From an uncultured Prevotellaceae bacterium (GTDB taxonomy: Bacteria; Bacteroidota; Bacteroidia; Bacteroidales; Bacteroidaceae), in contig CACXMM010000020.1 in assembly GCA_902768785.1 (NCBI GenBank), positions 23,344 to 87,343 of the forward strand: a stretch of DNA of 64,000 nucleotides, in the 5' to 3' direction. The translations under genes were made by a program, and so were the position numbers. Position 1 is the first letter of the stretch. Every line of letters starts with the position of its first letter. The notes beneath the pieces were generated by a model. It was not told the origin of the DNA. It searched no databases and saw only the letters and a program-made list of their open reading frames with translations. Shown here one piece after another: positions 26,779-35,073 of the stretch.

Positions 26779-26934
26779 TTAACTGTTTACAAACTCTTCC
26801 CAGGCAGGATCTTTTTCATTCCTGGCATATTTATCAACCTCATCATCATAAACGTCAGCACTTGCTATCAGCAAGTTCTGTTCCAGAGCCAAAAGTTTTA
26901 CTCGCACTTCTGGCTGTAAATATTCTTTCTTCAT
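26779..26934 (-). CDS. small peptide of the K-x-Y-x-x-P class, first gene of the operon
   Basis: A 51-aa frame starting MKKEYLQPEVRVKLLALEQN, then LLIASADVYDDEVDKYARNE and a short end with PAWEEFVNS. It has its own -7 box upstream (26970-26977) and is followed after 11 bases by the 485-aa secreted protein. The opening matches the peptides at 16730 and 21458. Peptides of this kind are common but usually unnamed in Prevotella. Function unknown. Confidence 0.6.
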   Translation of the reverse strand: MKKEYLQPEVRVKLLALEQNLLIASADVYDDEVDKYARNEKDPAWEEFVNS

Positions 26935-26969
26935 TAGCAAAAAATTAATATTATAAAATTAAATGATTG

Positions 26970-26977
26970 CAAAAATA
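26970..26977 (-). promoter_or_regulatory. -7 box upstream of the small peptide operon
   Basis: Minus-strand TATTTTTG about 35 bases before the ATG at 26934. It lies in the short gap after the channel-caspase operon, so the two operons can be transcribed separately. Confidence 0.5.
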
Positions 26978-26997
26978 TACAATTCTCCGTGGGATCA

Positions 26998-28377
26998 TCA
27001 GAAGGCGAAGCCAACGCCGATGTTGAAGCAATGCTGTCCGAGGAAATCCTTCAGGGCATTGTTCAGGGCAAAGCGATAGCTATAGCCCACACGGAGAGCG
27101 AAGTAGCTGTACTTCACGCAGACGCCGAGTTCGGGATTCACCGATACGGCAGCGTTGAACTTCTGTCCTTCCTCCAAGTCGATGTCCTCCACCTCAGCCT
27201 CCTTGTTTGGATAGCCATGCTTATCGGGATGAGAATTCTTGTCGATGGTGGCGTACTTACCATAGAAACCCTTCATGGTGACACCAGGACCGAACGTGAT
27301 CCACACGGGCACCTTCTCCGATTTCACGATATGCTTCGTCCATCCCACACCGAAGTTCACCTCAGGATGATCGGGGATGGCATTGCCCGAATTGCTCTGG
27401 ATGGCGCTGAAGCTCTTGGAGTTCACGTTCAGGTGCAGGTAGATACCTGCCTTTGTCTGGTTATAACGACCGTAGTGGATACCGATCGGTGCATCATTCA
27501 TCCACTCGTAGGTGAGCACGCTGGCATGCTCCTCCTTGGCGGTGAGGAAGTTGGTGATGCTGTTCAGACGCTCCGTAGAGGTCTTGGCCTCCGGACATCC
27601 GTTCTCCACGACACGCTGATAAAGGGCACGCGCCTTCTCGAACAGACGGTTATCGAAATAAGCCTCAGCCTGTTTGAAGGTGACGGCACACTCGGATTCG
27701 TACCGTTCGTTACACTCCTTGAACTTCTGCACGGCATAGGCATCATAGGAGTTGATCTGCACGATGTTGTTATAGATCTCTGCCGCCGCACTGTAGTCGA
27801 GCATACGATACAGGATATCGGCATCACTGCGCAGCTTGATCAGCGAGTCCACCTTGGCGATGTTGGCATTGTTCTCCTCATGGTCGCAGTCGGAGCACTG
27901 TTTTGCCACATTGAACTGGTTGAGTGCCTCCTCGTAGTTGGCATTCTGGATCTCCCTTACACCCATGTTACGGTGACCGCGGTAGCATCCGGCATCCACC
28001 ATTGAGTTCGGGTCGTAGATCTTAAACGTACGCATCTGCTTGGGCTGCAGCTCCACTGGGATGTCAAGAGGGTTGAACCCTGGAGCAATCACCGTGATCA
28101 CTCGTCCGCGATATCTCGACCCTGCGGGGAACTCGATGTAATACACAGAGTCCGTTCCCTGGATCTCCGTACTGAACGGCTCCACCGTCCTGTCCATCGT
28201 GGAAGAGAACGTCAGGGGGATGGTGTGGTTACACCGGATTTCTACGGCAGCTTTCTCGCCCTCACTGGAATAGACAGCGTTTTCCTGCGAGAGGTCATCT
28301 ACTTCAAGCACCCCCTGTGCACCGGCAGCGAGGGCCGTCATGCTAAGCAGGAGGAATAGAAAACTTTTCTTTAACAT
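26998..28377 (-). CDS. TPR-containing outer-membrane-like protein, last gene of the caspase operon
   Basis: A 459-aa exported protein (signal ends ALAAGAQ). Residues about 25-130 look like a beta domain (VEIRCNHTIPLTFSS, PAGSRYRGRVITVIAPGFNP), residues about 135-265 are TPR-like helices with Ala/Tyr/Asn patterns (NYEEALNQFNVAKQC, DYSAAAEIYNNIVQINSYDA, LFEKARALYQRVVENG), and the last 190 residues alternate like a small beta-barrel and end with a terminal aromatic (FNIGVGFAF). It may be an outer-membrane assembly or docking protein. Its gene lies 23 bases after the previous one. Confidence 0.7.
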   Translation of the reverse strand: MLKKSFLFLLLSMTALAAGAQGVLEVDDLSQENAVYSSEGEKAAVEIRCNHTIPLTFSSTMDRTVEPFSTEIQGTDSVYYIEFPAGSRYRGRVITVIAPGFNPLDIPVELQPKQMRTFKIYDPNSMVDAGCYRGHRNMGVREIQNANYEEALNQFNVAKQCSDCDHEENNANIAKVDSLIKLRSDADILYRMLDYSAAAEIYNNIVQINSYDAYAVQKFKECNERYESECAVTFKQAEAYFDNRLFEKARALYQRVVENGCPEAKTSTERLNSITNFLTAKEEHASVLTYEWMNDAPIGIHYGRYNQTKAGIYLHLNVNSKSFSAIQSNSGNAIPDHPEVNFGVGWTKHIVKSEKVPVWITFGPGVTMKGFYGKYATIDKNSHPDKHGYPNKEAEVEDIDLEEGQKFNAAVSVNPELGVCVKYSYFALRVGYSYRFALNNALKDFLGQHCFNIGVGFAF

Positions 28378-28400
28378 AGTGATATAATAGTTTTTGATGA

Positions 28401-29402
28401 TTATCTCATGATTCGGAACGAGCCGAGGTGGAACACATCCTCACGCTTGGTGACCACCTGTCCCTCAGCATTCTTATACGGCTGCCAGGTGCGCACCTGG
28501 ATTAGCGGGTTGTTGGCATCGCGGAAGTCGATCATCAGGAACAGGTACCCCTCGTCGCTATAGCCCGAGGTGTGCCAGTACTGTTTCAGCGTGACACCAT
28601 ACACGTCCTCATACTTCGGGTGCTGCACCACTTCTATCTCATCGAACTTCACATTAATATATTTGGTGTTCTTGAAGACACGCGTCAGGTTGGTGATATA
28701 CTGCTGCTTCGACTGCTTGATATACACCACCTTATTATTATTAAGGGTCATGCGGGTGAGATCGCTGTTCGGTTTCTCCTTCACCACCTTACCCGTGATG
28801 ATCAGTGCCTTGTCGGAGAACACGCTGTTCAGGAGGTCGATGTCCTTGCGGTTATAAGCCGTACGGAAGTTCTCTACGAAATCAACGATGATCTGCCGGC
28901 GTGCATAGTCGAGGTCACTCTCTTTCTGTCCCATGATCTCCTCATAGCGCTCGAGGTCGATCGAGATGCTGACATTGTCGATACGTCCGTCGGGAATGAA
29001 GTCAACCGTCAGCTCCTGACGTGCCTCATCCTGATCTGCCTCCACCATATCAATTGGGATGCCGCGCACCTGATAGCCTGTGGAAGTCTTCAGGCAACGA
29101 CTCATGATAGCTACTGGCGGACAGCTCATCGCACTGGTCTTCCACATCAGCTCCACATCCTTGATGGCCTCGGCTGTGAAAGACTCCTTGGGAAGTTTCA
29201 GTTTCTTCTGCTGCTCATCAGCGGCGGTCTTGAAGAGGTTGATCATCGTCATGACGTTCTGCTCCATCTTTGCCTTGGTAGCAGCATCGACAACCCCCTC
29301 GTGGATCTTGAAAGTAGCTCCGTCGGCCATGGCGACGGCGGACATCATGATCAGTGCAACTGTCATGAACGACCGTATGATAGTATTCTTCGTCATATTC
29401 AT
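28401..29402 (-). CDS. exported NTF2/SnoaL-like protein of unknown function
   Basis: About 333 aa, signal peptide TKNTIIRSFMTVALIMMSA then AMADG. The frame also allows ATG at 29417, directly after the stop of the previous gene; 29402 gives a cleaner signal peptide. A central block VDFVENFRTAYNRKDIDLLN, then SVFSDKALIITGKVV and TNLTRVFKNTKYINVKFDEI, resembles SnoaL/NTF2-like folds. The end (YWHTSGYSDEGYLFLMIDFR, PLIQVRTWQPYKN) fits this too. Substrate unknown. It is part of the caspase operon. Confidence 0.65.
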   Translation of the reverse strand: MNMTKNTIIRSFMTVALIMMSAVAMADGATFKIHEGVVDAATKAKMEQNVMTMINLFKTAADEQQKKLKLPKESFTAEAIKDVELMWKTSAMSCPPVAIMSRCLKTSTGYQVRGIPIDMVEADQDEARQELTVDFIPDGRIDNVSISIDLERYEEIMGQKESDLDYARRQIIVDFVENFRTAYNRKDIDLLNSVFSDKALIITGKVVKEKPNSDLTRMTLNNNKVVYIKQSKQQYITNLTRVFKNTKYINVKFDEIEVVQHPKYEDVYGVTLKQYWHTSGYSDEGYLFLMIDFRDANNPLIQVRTWQPYKNAEGQVVTKREDVFHLGSFRIMR

Positions 29403-29417
29403 TACTGTATCAAACAT

Positions 29418-30086
29418 TTATTCTTTATATTTTCCAAAGAGCGTACGGATATTGCTTTGAGGAATATTGCCATAGAGCGTTGCCGTCACCAGACCGCCCT
29501 CATCAAACAGGTCATCAGTGGGAACGGATACGATGAACAGGTGAATGAAGTTCAGTTTCCGGTGGTGGAACACCAATGTAGCCTCCATCTTCTCCTTGGT
29601 GATCGATGTCACGCTGCAGTAGATGTCCATATTCCTTGCCAGCAGGTCGTAGATGTTCTGCATGTTCTGCGTAGGTACCTTCTTCGTCTTTCCATACAGA
29701 TGCTGGGTGATGGCGATCTTCAGCTTGTTCTGCTTCAGACGGTTGAGCAGGATATTCGTGAACGACTCCACGGGATAGCGCTTGTCAAAGATCGGCTCAT
29801 ACGTGCCCTTCTTCTCGCGGACATAGAAATCAGACGTCAGCGACTTCACCTGGAAGGACTTGCCATTGACGATATAGATGCCCCGTTCTGCCGTGGCCTC
29901 CAGGTCACGTTTGTTGATAGTATAGGGTGCATGGTAGTTCTCAGTGACATGCTGGGCGCACAACTGCTCATAGAGCAAGGTGTCGGCACTCACCTTATCC
30001 CTGTCCTGAGCACTGGCAGTTATGGCTGCGAGCAGTACAGACAGGAAGAGTCCTATGCGAAGACGATTCATGTTATGGAAACGCAT
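29418..30086 (-). CDS. exported protein of the caspase operon, function unknown
   Basis: A 222-aa protein with signal peptide ending ITASAQ; the ATG could be 30086 or 30071. Visible stretches are RGIYIVNGKSFQVKSLTSDF, FTNILLNRLKQNKLKIAITQ and ATLVFHHRKLNFIHLFIVSV. No domain was recognised. The gene sits 11 bases after the DUF4384 gene, and its stop touches the next open frame, so it is firmly inside the operon. Confidence 0.65.
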   Translation of the reverse strand: MRFHNMNRLRIGLFLSVLLAAITASAQDRDKVSADTLLYEQLCAQHVTENYHAPYTINKRDLEATAERGIYIVNGKSFQVKSLTSDFYVREKKGTYEPIFDKRYPVESFTNILLNRLKQNKLKIAITQHLYGKTKKVPTQNMQNIYDLLARNMDIYCSVTSITKEKMEATLVFHHRKLNFIHLFIVSVPTDDLFDEGGLVTATLYGNIPQSNIRTLFGKYKE

Positions 30087-30097
30087 TTTGGGTCGAT

Positions 30098-31048
30098 TTA
30101 TTTTGTATGGTACGAAATACGATAGATTCCCGACTTCATCTGATCACCTCCATTGCCACGGATCGGACTCATCAGGATACTGAAGTCAACAGGCTCCTCG
30201 GTGGCCACGAGCAGGAAGGTCTCACGTGATTTCGGCTCAGAGAACTCAAACGGTTCCGACTTGAATGCCACGGTGCTCTGAGCAGGAACGAGCAGATGGG
30301 CACAGGTGGCAGCCTCATCCACGGGAAGCACCAGGTACTTGTTACCGCGGTCATCGATGTCGAGCACGTTGACATACAGCGGTTCCATCGTGCCGTTGGT
30401 GACACGCACATAGCAGTTCGTGAACACATCCACCTCGGGATCGATGGCTTCACCGGTCTCACACGACACGAGATCGAAGCGTACATCCATATCCGAAGAA
30501 AGGATGTTCTTGGGCTGGATCAGACTGTTCTCCACAGAGGCCGTCATCTCGGCCATGCTTGCCAGACGGTTCAGCAGGAACGAGTCGCGGGCAGTAGCAC
30601 GGTAGGAGGTGGCCGTCACCTGCATATACGTGCTGGGATGAGAGAGGTTCTTACTCTCCTTGGAGAAGAGCTGCTTCACCATATAGCTGAGATACTGTTT
30701 CGACAGGTTCTTGGGAGCCTTGGCGGCTTTCAGCAGGGAGCCCACCGTGTTTGTTCCCTCAGTGGTGAAAGAGTACATCTTACTGTTCGCCTCGTCGAGC
30801 ACTGTCACCGCGCTCTCCTTCCCGATCACGAGCTTACTGGATGCCGAGAGTGTCTTTCTGGCATTCAGGCTCACGGTCTTGGAACCCTCAAAGATCTTGG
30901 CTGTACCCACTACGGAATACACCAGATAATCGGCTGCACTGACCATCGAGCAGGTCATGAATGCAAATACCACTGCCCAAAGGCGCAGGGCACTATATGC
31001 CTTTGTTTTCATTGTCACATTCTTTTTCATTTTCATTGCTTCATTCAT
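30098..31048 (-). CDS. exported protein with C-terminal DUF4384-like domain
   Basis: A 316-aa protein with a signal peptide (ALRLWAVVFAFMTCSMVSAA). The N-terminal half, with YSVVGTAKIFEGSKTVSL and SSKLVIGKESAVTVLDEANS, looks like a small beta domain of the FecR type. The C-terminal part fits DUF4384: DVFTNCYVRVTNGTMEPLYV, NVLDIDDRGNKYLVLP and LLVATEEPVDFSILM. DUF4384 is often fused to, or next to, caspase-like (metacaspase) domains in bacteria. The gene follows the caspase gene by 35 bases. A regulatory or substrate role is inferred only. Confidence 0.75.
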   Translation of the reverse strand: MNEAMKMKKNVTMKTKAYSALRLWAVVFAFMTCSMVSAADYLVYSVVGTAKIFEGSKTVSLNARKTLSASSKLVIGKESAVTVLDEANSKMYSFTTEGTNTVGSLLKAAKAPKNLSKQYLSYMVKQLFSKESKNLSHPSTYMQVTATSYRATARDSFLLNRLASMAEMTASVENSLIQPKNILSSDMDVRFDLVSCETGEAIDPEVDVFTNCYVRVTNGTMEPLYVNVLDIDDRGNKYLVLPVDEAATCAHLLVPAQSTVAFKSEPFEFSEPKSRETFLLVATEEPVDFSILMSPIRGNGGDQMKSGIYRISYHTK

Positions 31049-31083
31049 ATTTGTCTTGGTTATATTATCTGTTTACAGGGTCA

Positions 31084-32778
31084 CTATTTCTCGTAGGTAA
31101 AGAGCTCGAAGGGCTCCATGCCATTGGGATTCATGAAGATAGGTGTCTGCTTGTAGTCAGTCATCTGCCGTACCTCTTTATATAAGTACTGGTCGAGTTG
31201 CTGGGTGGAGAGGCCGATGTCACCCTGTGTGCGGGCTGCCCCGTTGAAGGCATCCACCAGCGCCTTGGTGAAAGCACCGTTCTTCCAGTCCTCGTTCTCC
31301 TTCGACTTGGTATCGCTGGCACTGGAGGCATACATCACCATACCATTCTTGGTGCGCCTCAGCTGTTCCACGAAATGGTTACTGGCAGCGGAACGGTTTC
31401 CTCCCATCAGGGCACCGGAATAGCAGGCATCGACGAAGACGATGAGTTTACCGTTGATATCCTCGACGGCCTGACGGAAGTCGTTACTTGAGAAACAGTT
31501 GTAGAGCTTCGATGTACTGCTGCCGTAGTTCATGAAATAGAAACGGTCTTTCTCATCGCGATAGCCATGACCGGCATAGAAGAAGATGCACACATCGGTA
31601 GGAGACGACTCCTGCTTGAGCCATTCCATGGCCTCGTAGAAATCCTCACGTGTGGCCTCTTCATCGCAGATGGTCTTCACCTGCACATCCTGATAAGGAT
31701 AGTCTTTCTTCGTACTGAGCACCTTCGAGAAGTCACGGGCATCCTTCGTGGTGTATTTCAGCTTCGGCAACTCTGGATCGTTATAGTCACCCACACCGAT
31801 GGCCACGGCGAAGAGCCGCGGCAGCTCTGCCACCTGCTTCTCGCGGATCAGACGGATACTGGCGGGCTCACTGTTGCCGTTCTCGTTCTGGGCATAGATA
31901 GTTACCGTACAGTCACGGTTAGGAAGATCCACCTCCACGGTATTGGCGGCACGCACCGCACGGTCGGCAGGCTGTTTCTGTCCATCCACCATGACGGTAA
32001 CCTTGGTACTGGCCTCCAAGCCCTGGGCCAGCAGCTGATAGCGCAGTTTGATCACATCCGTATGGAAGGGACTCTGGTCCTCTGGGAAGAGGATTCTCAC
32101 TTCAGGAGGAACAGGACGTCCCGTCGTGGCAGGCTTGGGGGGCGCAGGCTGATCACCGCCGATGTTCACAGCAATCTCTCCCTTAGGATCGACCTCCACT
32201 TCTGTTCCCTGAACATCAGGATCGTTCTTGCCACCCGACGGCTGAGGGGGAGTCTTCACCTCCGCCACTTCCTGCATCGGTATTTCCGCCTTATGCTTTC
32301 CTGCGGCTTTGTCTTTCCACAACTGACTCTTTTCCTTGTCCTGCATCACCAGGACACCTTTCTCATAGCACTCTGCCAAGGTGAGCTGCGCATTCTTCAC
32401 ACCTTTGTTAGCAGCCTCCGACAGATTGCGGAGTGCCTTGTCATAGTCGATGGGCACGCCACGACCATACATATAACAATAGGCCAGGTTATACTGGGCC
32501 TTGGCAAAGCCTTTCCTGGAGGCACGCTTGAACCACATCGCCGCCGTGGCATAGTCCTTGTCGATGCCCTCACCGTTGTAGAGGGCATAGCCTAAGTTGA
32601 ACTGTCCTTCCAGACTTCCGGCCTCGGCAGCTTTCTGATAGCATTCCACGGCCTTCGAGAACTGTTGCTTCTCGTAGAAGTCGTTACCCTGCTTCAGCCA
32701 TTGGTCGCCCGTCTGAGCACTAACGGCTGCAACGGTGATGAGGGCACATATCAAGAGATATAATCTGATTCTTGTCAT
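31084..32778 (-). CDS. caspase-like (peptidase C14) protein with Sel1/TPR repeats
   Basis: A 564-aa exported protein (signal ends VAAVSAQ). Residues 24-150 are three to four Sel1-like repeats (GQFNLGYALYNGEGIDKDYA, AKAQYNLAYCYMYGRGVPID). A Pro-rich linker and a beta domain follow at about 160-310. The C14 domain, residues 320-560, has the catalytic pair His404 in FFYAGHGYRD and Cys452 in VFVDACYSGAL, plus a specific-recognition-like GVGDYNDPELPKL start. Such domains cut after Arg, Lys or Asp in known relatives. The location is probably periplasmic because of the signal peptide. Its ATG overlaps the CHASE2 gene by four bases. Confidence 0.9.
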   Translation of the reverse strand: MTRIRLYLLICALITVAAVSAQTGDQWLKQGNDFYEKQQFSKAVECYQKAAEAGSLEGQFNLGYALYNGEGIDKDYATAAMWFKRASRKGFAKAQYNLAYCYMYGRGVPIDYDKALRNLSEAANKGVKNAQLTLAECYEKGVLVMQDKEKSQLWKDKAAGKHKAEIPMQEVAEVKTPPQPSGGKNDPDVQGTEVEVDPKGEIAVNIGGDQPAPPKPATTGRPVPPEVRILFPEDQSPFHTDVIKLRYQLLAQGLEASTKVTVMVDGQKQPADRAVRAANTVEVDLPNRDCTVTIYAQNENGNSEPASIRLIREKQVAELPRLFAVAIGVGDYNDPELPKLKYTTKDARDFSKVLSTKKDYPYQDVQVKTICDEEATREDFYEAMEWLKQESSPTDVCIFFYAGHGYRDEKDRFYFMNYGSSTSKLYNCFSSNDFRQAVEDINGKLIVFVDACYSGALMGGNRSAASNHFVEQLRRTKNGMVMYASSASDTKSKENEDWKNGAFTKALVDAFNGAARTQGDIGLSTQQLDQYLYKEVRQMTDYKQTPIFMNPNGMEPFELFTYEK

Positions 32779-33995
32779 TTTTTCTTGGGAGGTTTAAAAT
32801 AGAGTGAACGTGTAGCAAAAGCGTAAAGCCGTTTCCATTGCGGATGGATGGTACAGTAGTCGATGAACCACATGTAGTGGATGCGGCCACGTTCGATGAA
32901 GGCTACACCCAGCAACGGCAATAACAACGAGATGTCGTAATCGTATTTCACGAAGCAGATAAATCCGATCCATGCAAACACGACACTGATAACCAGATAA
33001 ACCACTTTATTCCAATAAATGAAGAAACGGGGTGAATACTTTCTAGTGAGATAACCTGCATAAGCAGCAATCAGACAGACGATGATGGTCAGGATCCACG
33101 ACACGACACTCGACATGGAGGATATCTCATGATGATCGATATAGGTCTGCGCGGCATAGGCCACCGTCTTCATACCCGCCATCTTTCCTACTGGAGTGAA
33201 ATGCATGTCGGCCTCTTCGGTGATCGTTCCCACCATGACCAGCTTGTTTTTTATCAATGCCTTGTTCTCCATGATGGAATCATACCTCACGATGGGGAAC
33301 TCCAGGTTCGAATAGACAATGGTACGCTTGTTGTTCTTCTCTGCCGACGGTTCTTTGCCCATATAACGACAGGCAGCGAGATAAGGCAGGGAATAATAGG
33401 TGGCCGTATCCACCTTCTGACTGATGGTGTAATCACGGAGTGTACCGTTCGGGCCATTGCCCTTCAGTACATTACTATAAGCCCAGGTGTATTCGCCGAA
33501 GGGCTCGAAGAAGGATTTCAAGACATCCACGAACTTCCCCTGCACCTCGGAGGAAGCAATCAGCTTACATGACAGGATCGACTGTGGCAGTTGGTCGATG
33601 GCAGAAACCAGCTCACCGTTTGCCAGCAGGTCTTCTCCCTCCATCTCGTAGATCACATCCATGAGCACGGTCTTGGGGTTGCAGGCTGCCAGCTGTTGAA
33701 GGGTCTGGGCAATCTCCCCACGATCGTGCTGCTCCGTGATGTCTATCAGGACGATGTCATCGCTCCACTTCACGTTGTGTCCCATCCGCTCGATGGTGAA
33801 ATAGATATCGGTCATCTTGAACTCACTCAGGGCACGACTCACAGGATCGAAGATCGTGAAATTCACGAACAGCACTGCCCAGAAGGCAGCAATCACCCAT
33901 GCCAGCAGGACCACGATTACATGGTCGTGATGGAATATCTCATGGACTTGTCCCTTGAGTTTCTTGGTGATCTCACTAATCCAATTCATGATCAT
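32775..33995 (-). CDS. CHASE2 domain membrane sensor
   Basis: A 406-aa protein. One transmembrane helix near residue 35 (VVLLAWVIAAFWAVLF), then an extracytoplasmic CHASE2 domain with its marks VLIDITEQHDRGEIAQTLQQ, PKTVLMDVIYEMEG and KLVMVGTITEEADMHFTPVG-KMAG, then three helices (about 290-370), and a short basic tail. CHASE2 is a sensory domain usually fused to kinases or cyclases; here no output domain is attached, so the partner proteins must carry the signal. It overlaps the channel gene by 20 bases and the caspase gene by 4. Confidence 0.9.
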   Translation of the reverse strand: MIMNWISEITKKLKGQVHEIFHHDHVIVVLLAWVIAAFWAVLFVNFTIFDPVSRALSEFKMTDIYFTIERMGHNVKWSDDIVLIDITEQHDRGEIAQTLQQLAACNPKTVLMDVIYEMEGEDLLANGELVSAIDQLPQSILSCKLIASSEVQGKFVDVLKSFFEPFGEYTWAYSNVLKGNGPNGTLRDYTISQKVDTATYYSLPYLAACRYMGKEPSAEKNNKRTIVYSNLEFPIVRYDSIMENKALIKNKLVMVGTITEEADMHFTPVGKMAGMKTVAYAAQTYIDHHEISSMSSVVSWILTIIVCLIAAYAGYLTRKYSPRFFIYWNKVVYLVISVVFAWIGFICFVKYDYDISLLLPLLGVAFIERGRIHYMWFIDYCTIHPQWKRLYAFATRSLYFKPPKKK

Positions 33996-34782
33996 TGACG
34001 TCTAATTGGTGTTGTTGTTTCAGGAGCTTCCGAGACATCTGCCTCTCCCGTCTGGCTTTCAGCTCGTCAAGATATCCTGCTGTGATGATACCCGACGGCA
34101 GAGCGACGATGGCTACTCCAACGAATGCGGAAATCATACTGATGAACCTCCCGACCTGTGAGACGGGATAGATGTCACCATATCCTACAGTTGTAAGGGT
34201 ACACGCTGCCCAATAGATGGCATCAAAGAACGTGGGGAACAGGTATTCCCCCGTACTGGGGTTGATATCCTCCTCGGCATTGAACATGATCAATGCAGTG
34301 ATGAATATGTAGAACGCTGCCAGAGAGAACACGGTCCAGAGCGTGCGCCCCTGTCGTTTGACGACAGCCATGATAATCTCCAACGGCTCATAATACCGGA
34401 TAAACTTCACCACACGCAGAATCCTCAACAGACGGGTGATACGGGCTGCCTTGAACGTTGGACTCAGCATGTGAATGGTTGGCAGGATACTCAGCAAGTC
34501 GATGATGGCCATGAGGGTGAACGGGTAAATAATGAACGACACCCATCCCTTTTTCAACTCGTAGTCTGCCGTGATCCAGCGCAAGATGTAATCGATCACG
34601 AAGATGATGGCTGGAATCACATCAAAATACGTAAAGATTTCCAGATGATCACGGAACATCAACGGGAATATACTCACCCCGATGACGAACGACATGCAGA
34701 AGTGATACTTCTCTGACAGGCCACCATCTTCTGTGAGGTAGCCGGGTCCGATGACATTGTATATCCTCTTCCTTATGTTCAT
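33976..34782 (-). CDS. six-helix voltage-gated-type potassium channel
   Basis: A 268-aa inner-membrane protein. It has a Kv-like layout: S1-S3, then the positively charged S4-like helix ARITRLLRILRVVKFIRYYE with Arg/Lys every third position, S5, pore helix and the selectivity filter TLTTVGYGDIYP, S6 (ISMISAFVGVAIVALPSGII), and a short basic C-terminus (ARRERQMSRKLLKQQ). The filter TVGYGD predicts K+ selectivity. It is the first gene of the operon, 35 bases behind a promoter box, and overlaps CHASE2 by 20 bases. The link with a caspase is the notable context. Confidence 0.92.
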   Translation of the reverse strand: MNIRKRIYNVIGPGYLTEDGGLSEKYHFCMSFVIGVSIFPLMFRDHLEIFTYFDVIPAIIFVIDYILRWITADYELKKGWVSFIIYPFTLMAIIDLLSILPTIHMLSPTFKAARITRLLRILRVVKFIRYYEPLEIIMAVVKRQGRTLWTVFSLAAFYIFITALIMFNAEEDINPSTGEYLFPTFFDAIYWAACTLTTVGYGDIYPVSQVGRFISMISAFVGVAIVALPSGIITAGYLDELKARRERQMSRKLLKQQHQLDVNDHELD

Positions 34783-34824
34783 TTTCCGTTAATTCCTAAG
34801 TCTTGTATAGATCTTATTCGACTG

Positions 34825-34832
34825 CAAATATA
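34825..34832 (-). promoter_or_regulatory. -7 box of the channel-CHASE2-caspase operon
   Basis: Minus-strand TATATTTG, predicted transcription start near 34820, leader about 35 bases. Confidence 0.65.
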
Positions 34833-35018
34833 AGAATAATTCTGTGAATTACAATGTGAAAAGCAAACTTTATGCGGTTTTTAGCTAAAAAAAGTTCGTT
34901 ACAGTCCATAGAACGGTTGTTTTTATCGACTTTTCCCTGAGTTCATGTCATGATTTGAACCCCCAAAGGACAGCAAATGCAAATGAAAACGATGCCATGG
35001 AACAAGGGGAAAAAGAAA

Positions 35019-35051
35019 AGGCTAACCGCTTATATCATAAGCAATTAGCCT
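35019..35051 (-). terminator. terminator of the GH3 gene
   Basis: Minus-strand stem of AGGCTAA/TTAGCCT with an inner GCTTAT/ATAAGC stem and a 3-base loop, followed by a T-rich run. It lies 22 bases past the GH3 stop. The rest of 34833-35018 shows no feature. Confidence 0.85.
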
Positions 35052-35073
35052 CTTTATGAATATCGGAGTCTGA

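Noticed and set aside
26989-28005. A 338-codon plus-strand frame
   Set aside because: Antisense to the TPR/barrel-like gene; composition is shadow-like and no start signal or promoter is seen.
28572-30125. A 517-codon open frame on the plus strand
   Set aside because: It is antisense to three minus-strand genes with signal peptides and operon spacing. Its translation is rich in His, Leu, Val and Ile without any domain, as expected of a shadow frame.
31567-32595. A 342-codon plus-strand frame
   Set aside because: Antisense to the caspase gene, whose catalytic motifs and signal peptide are clear.
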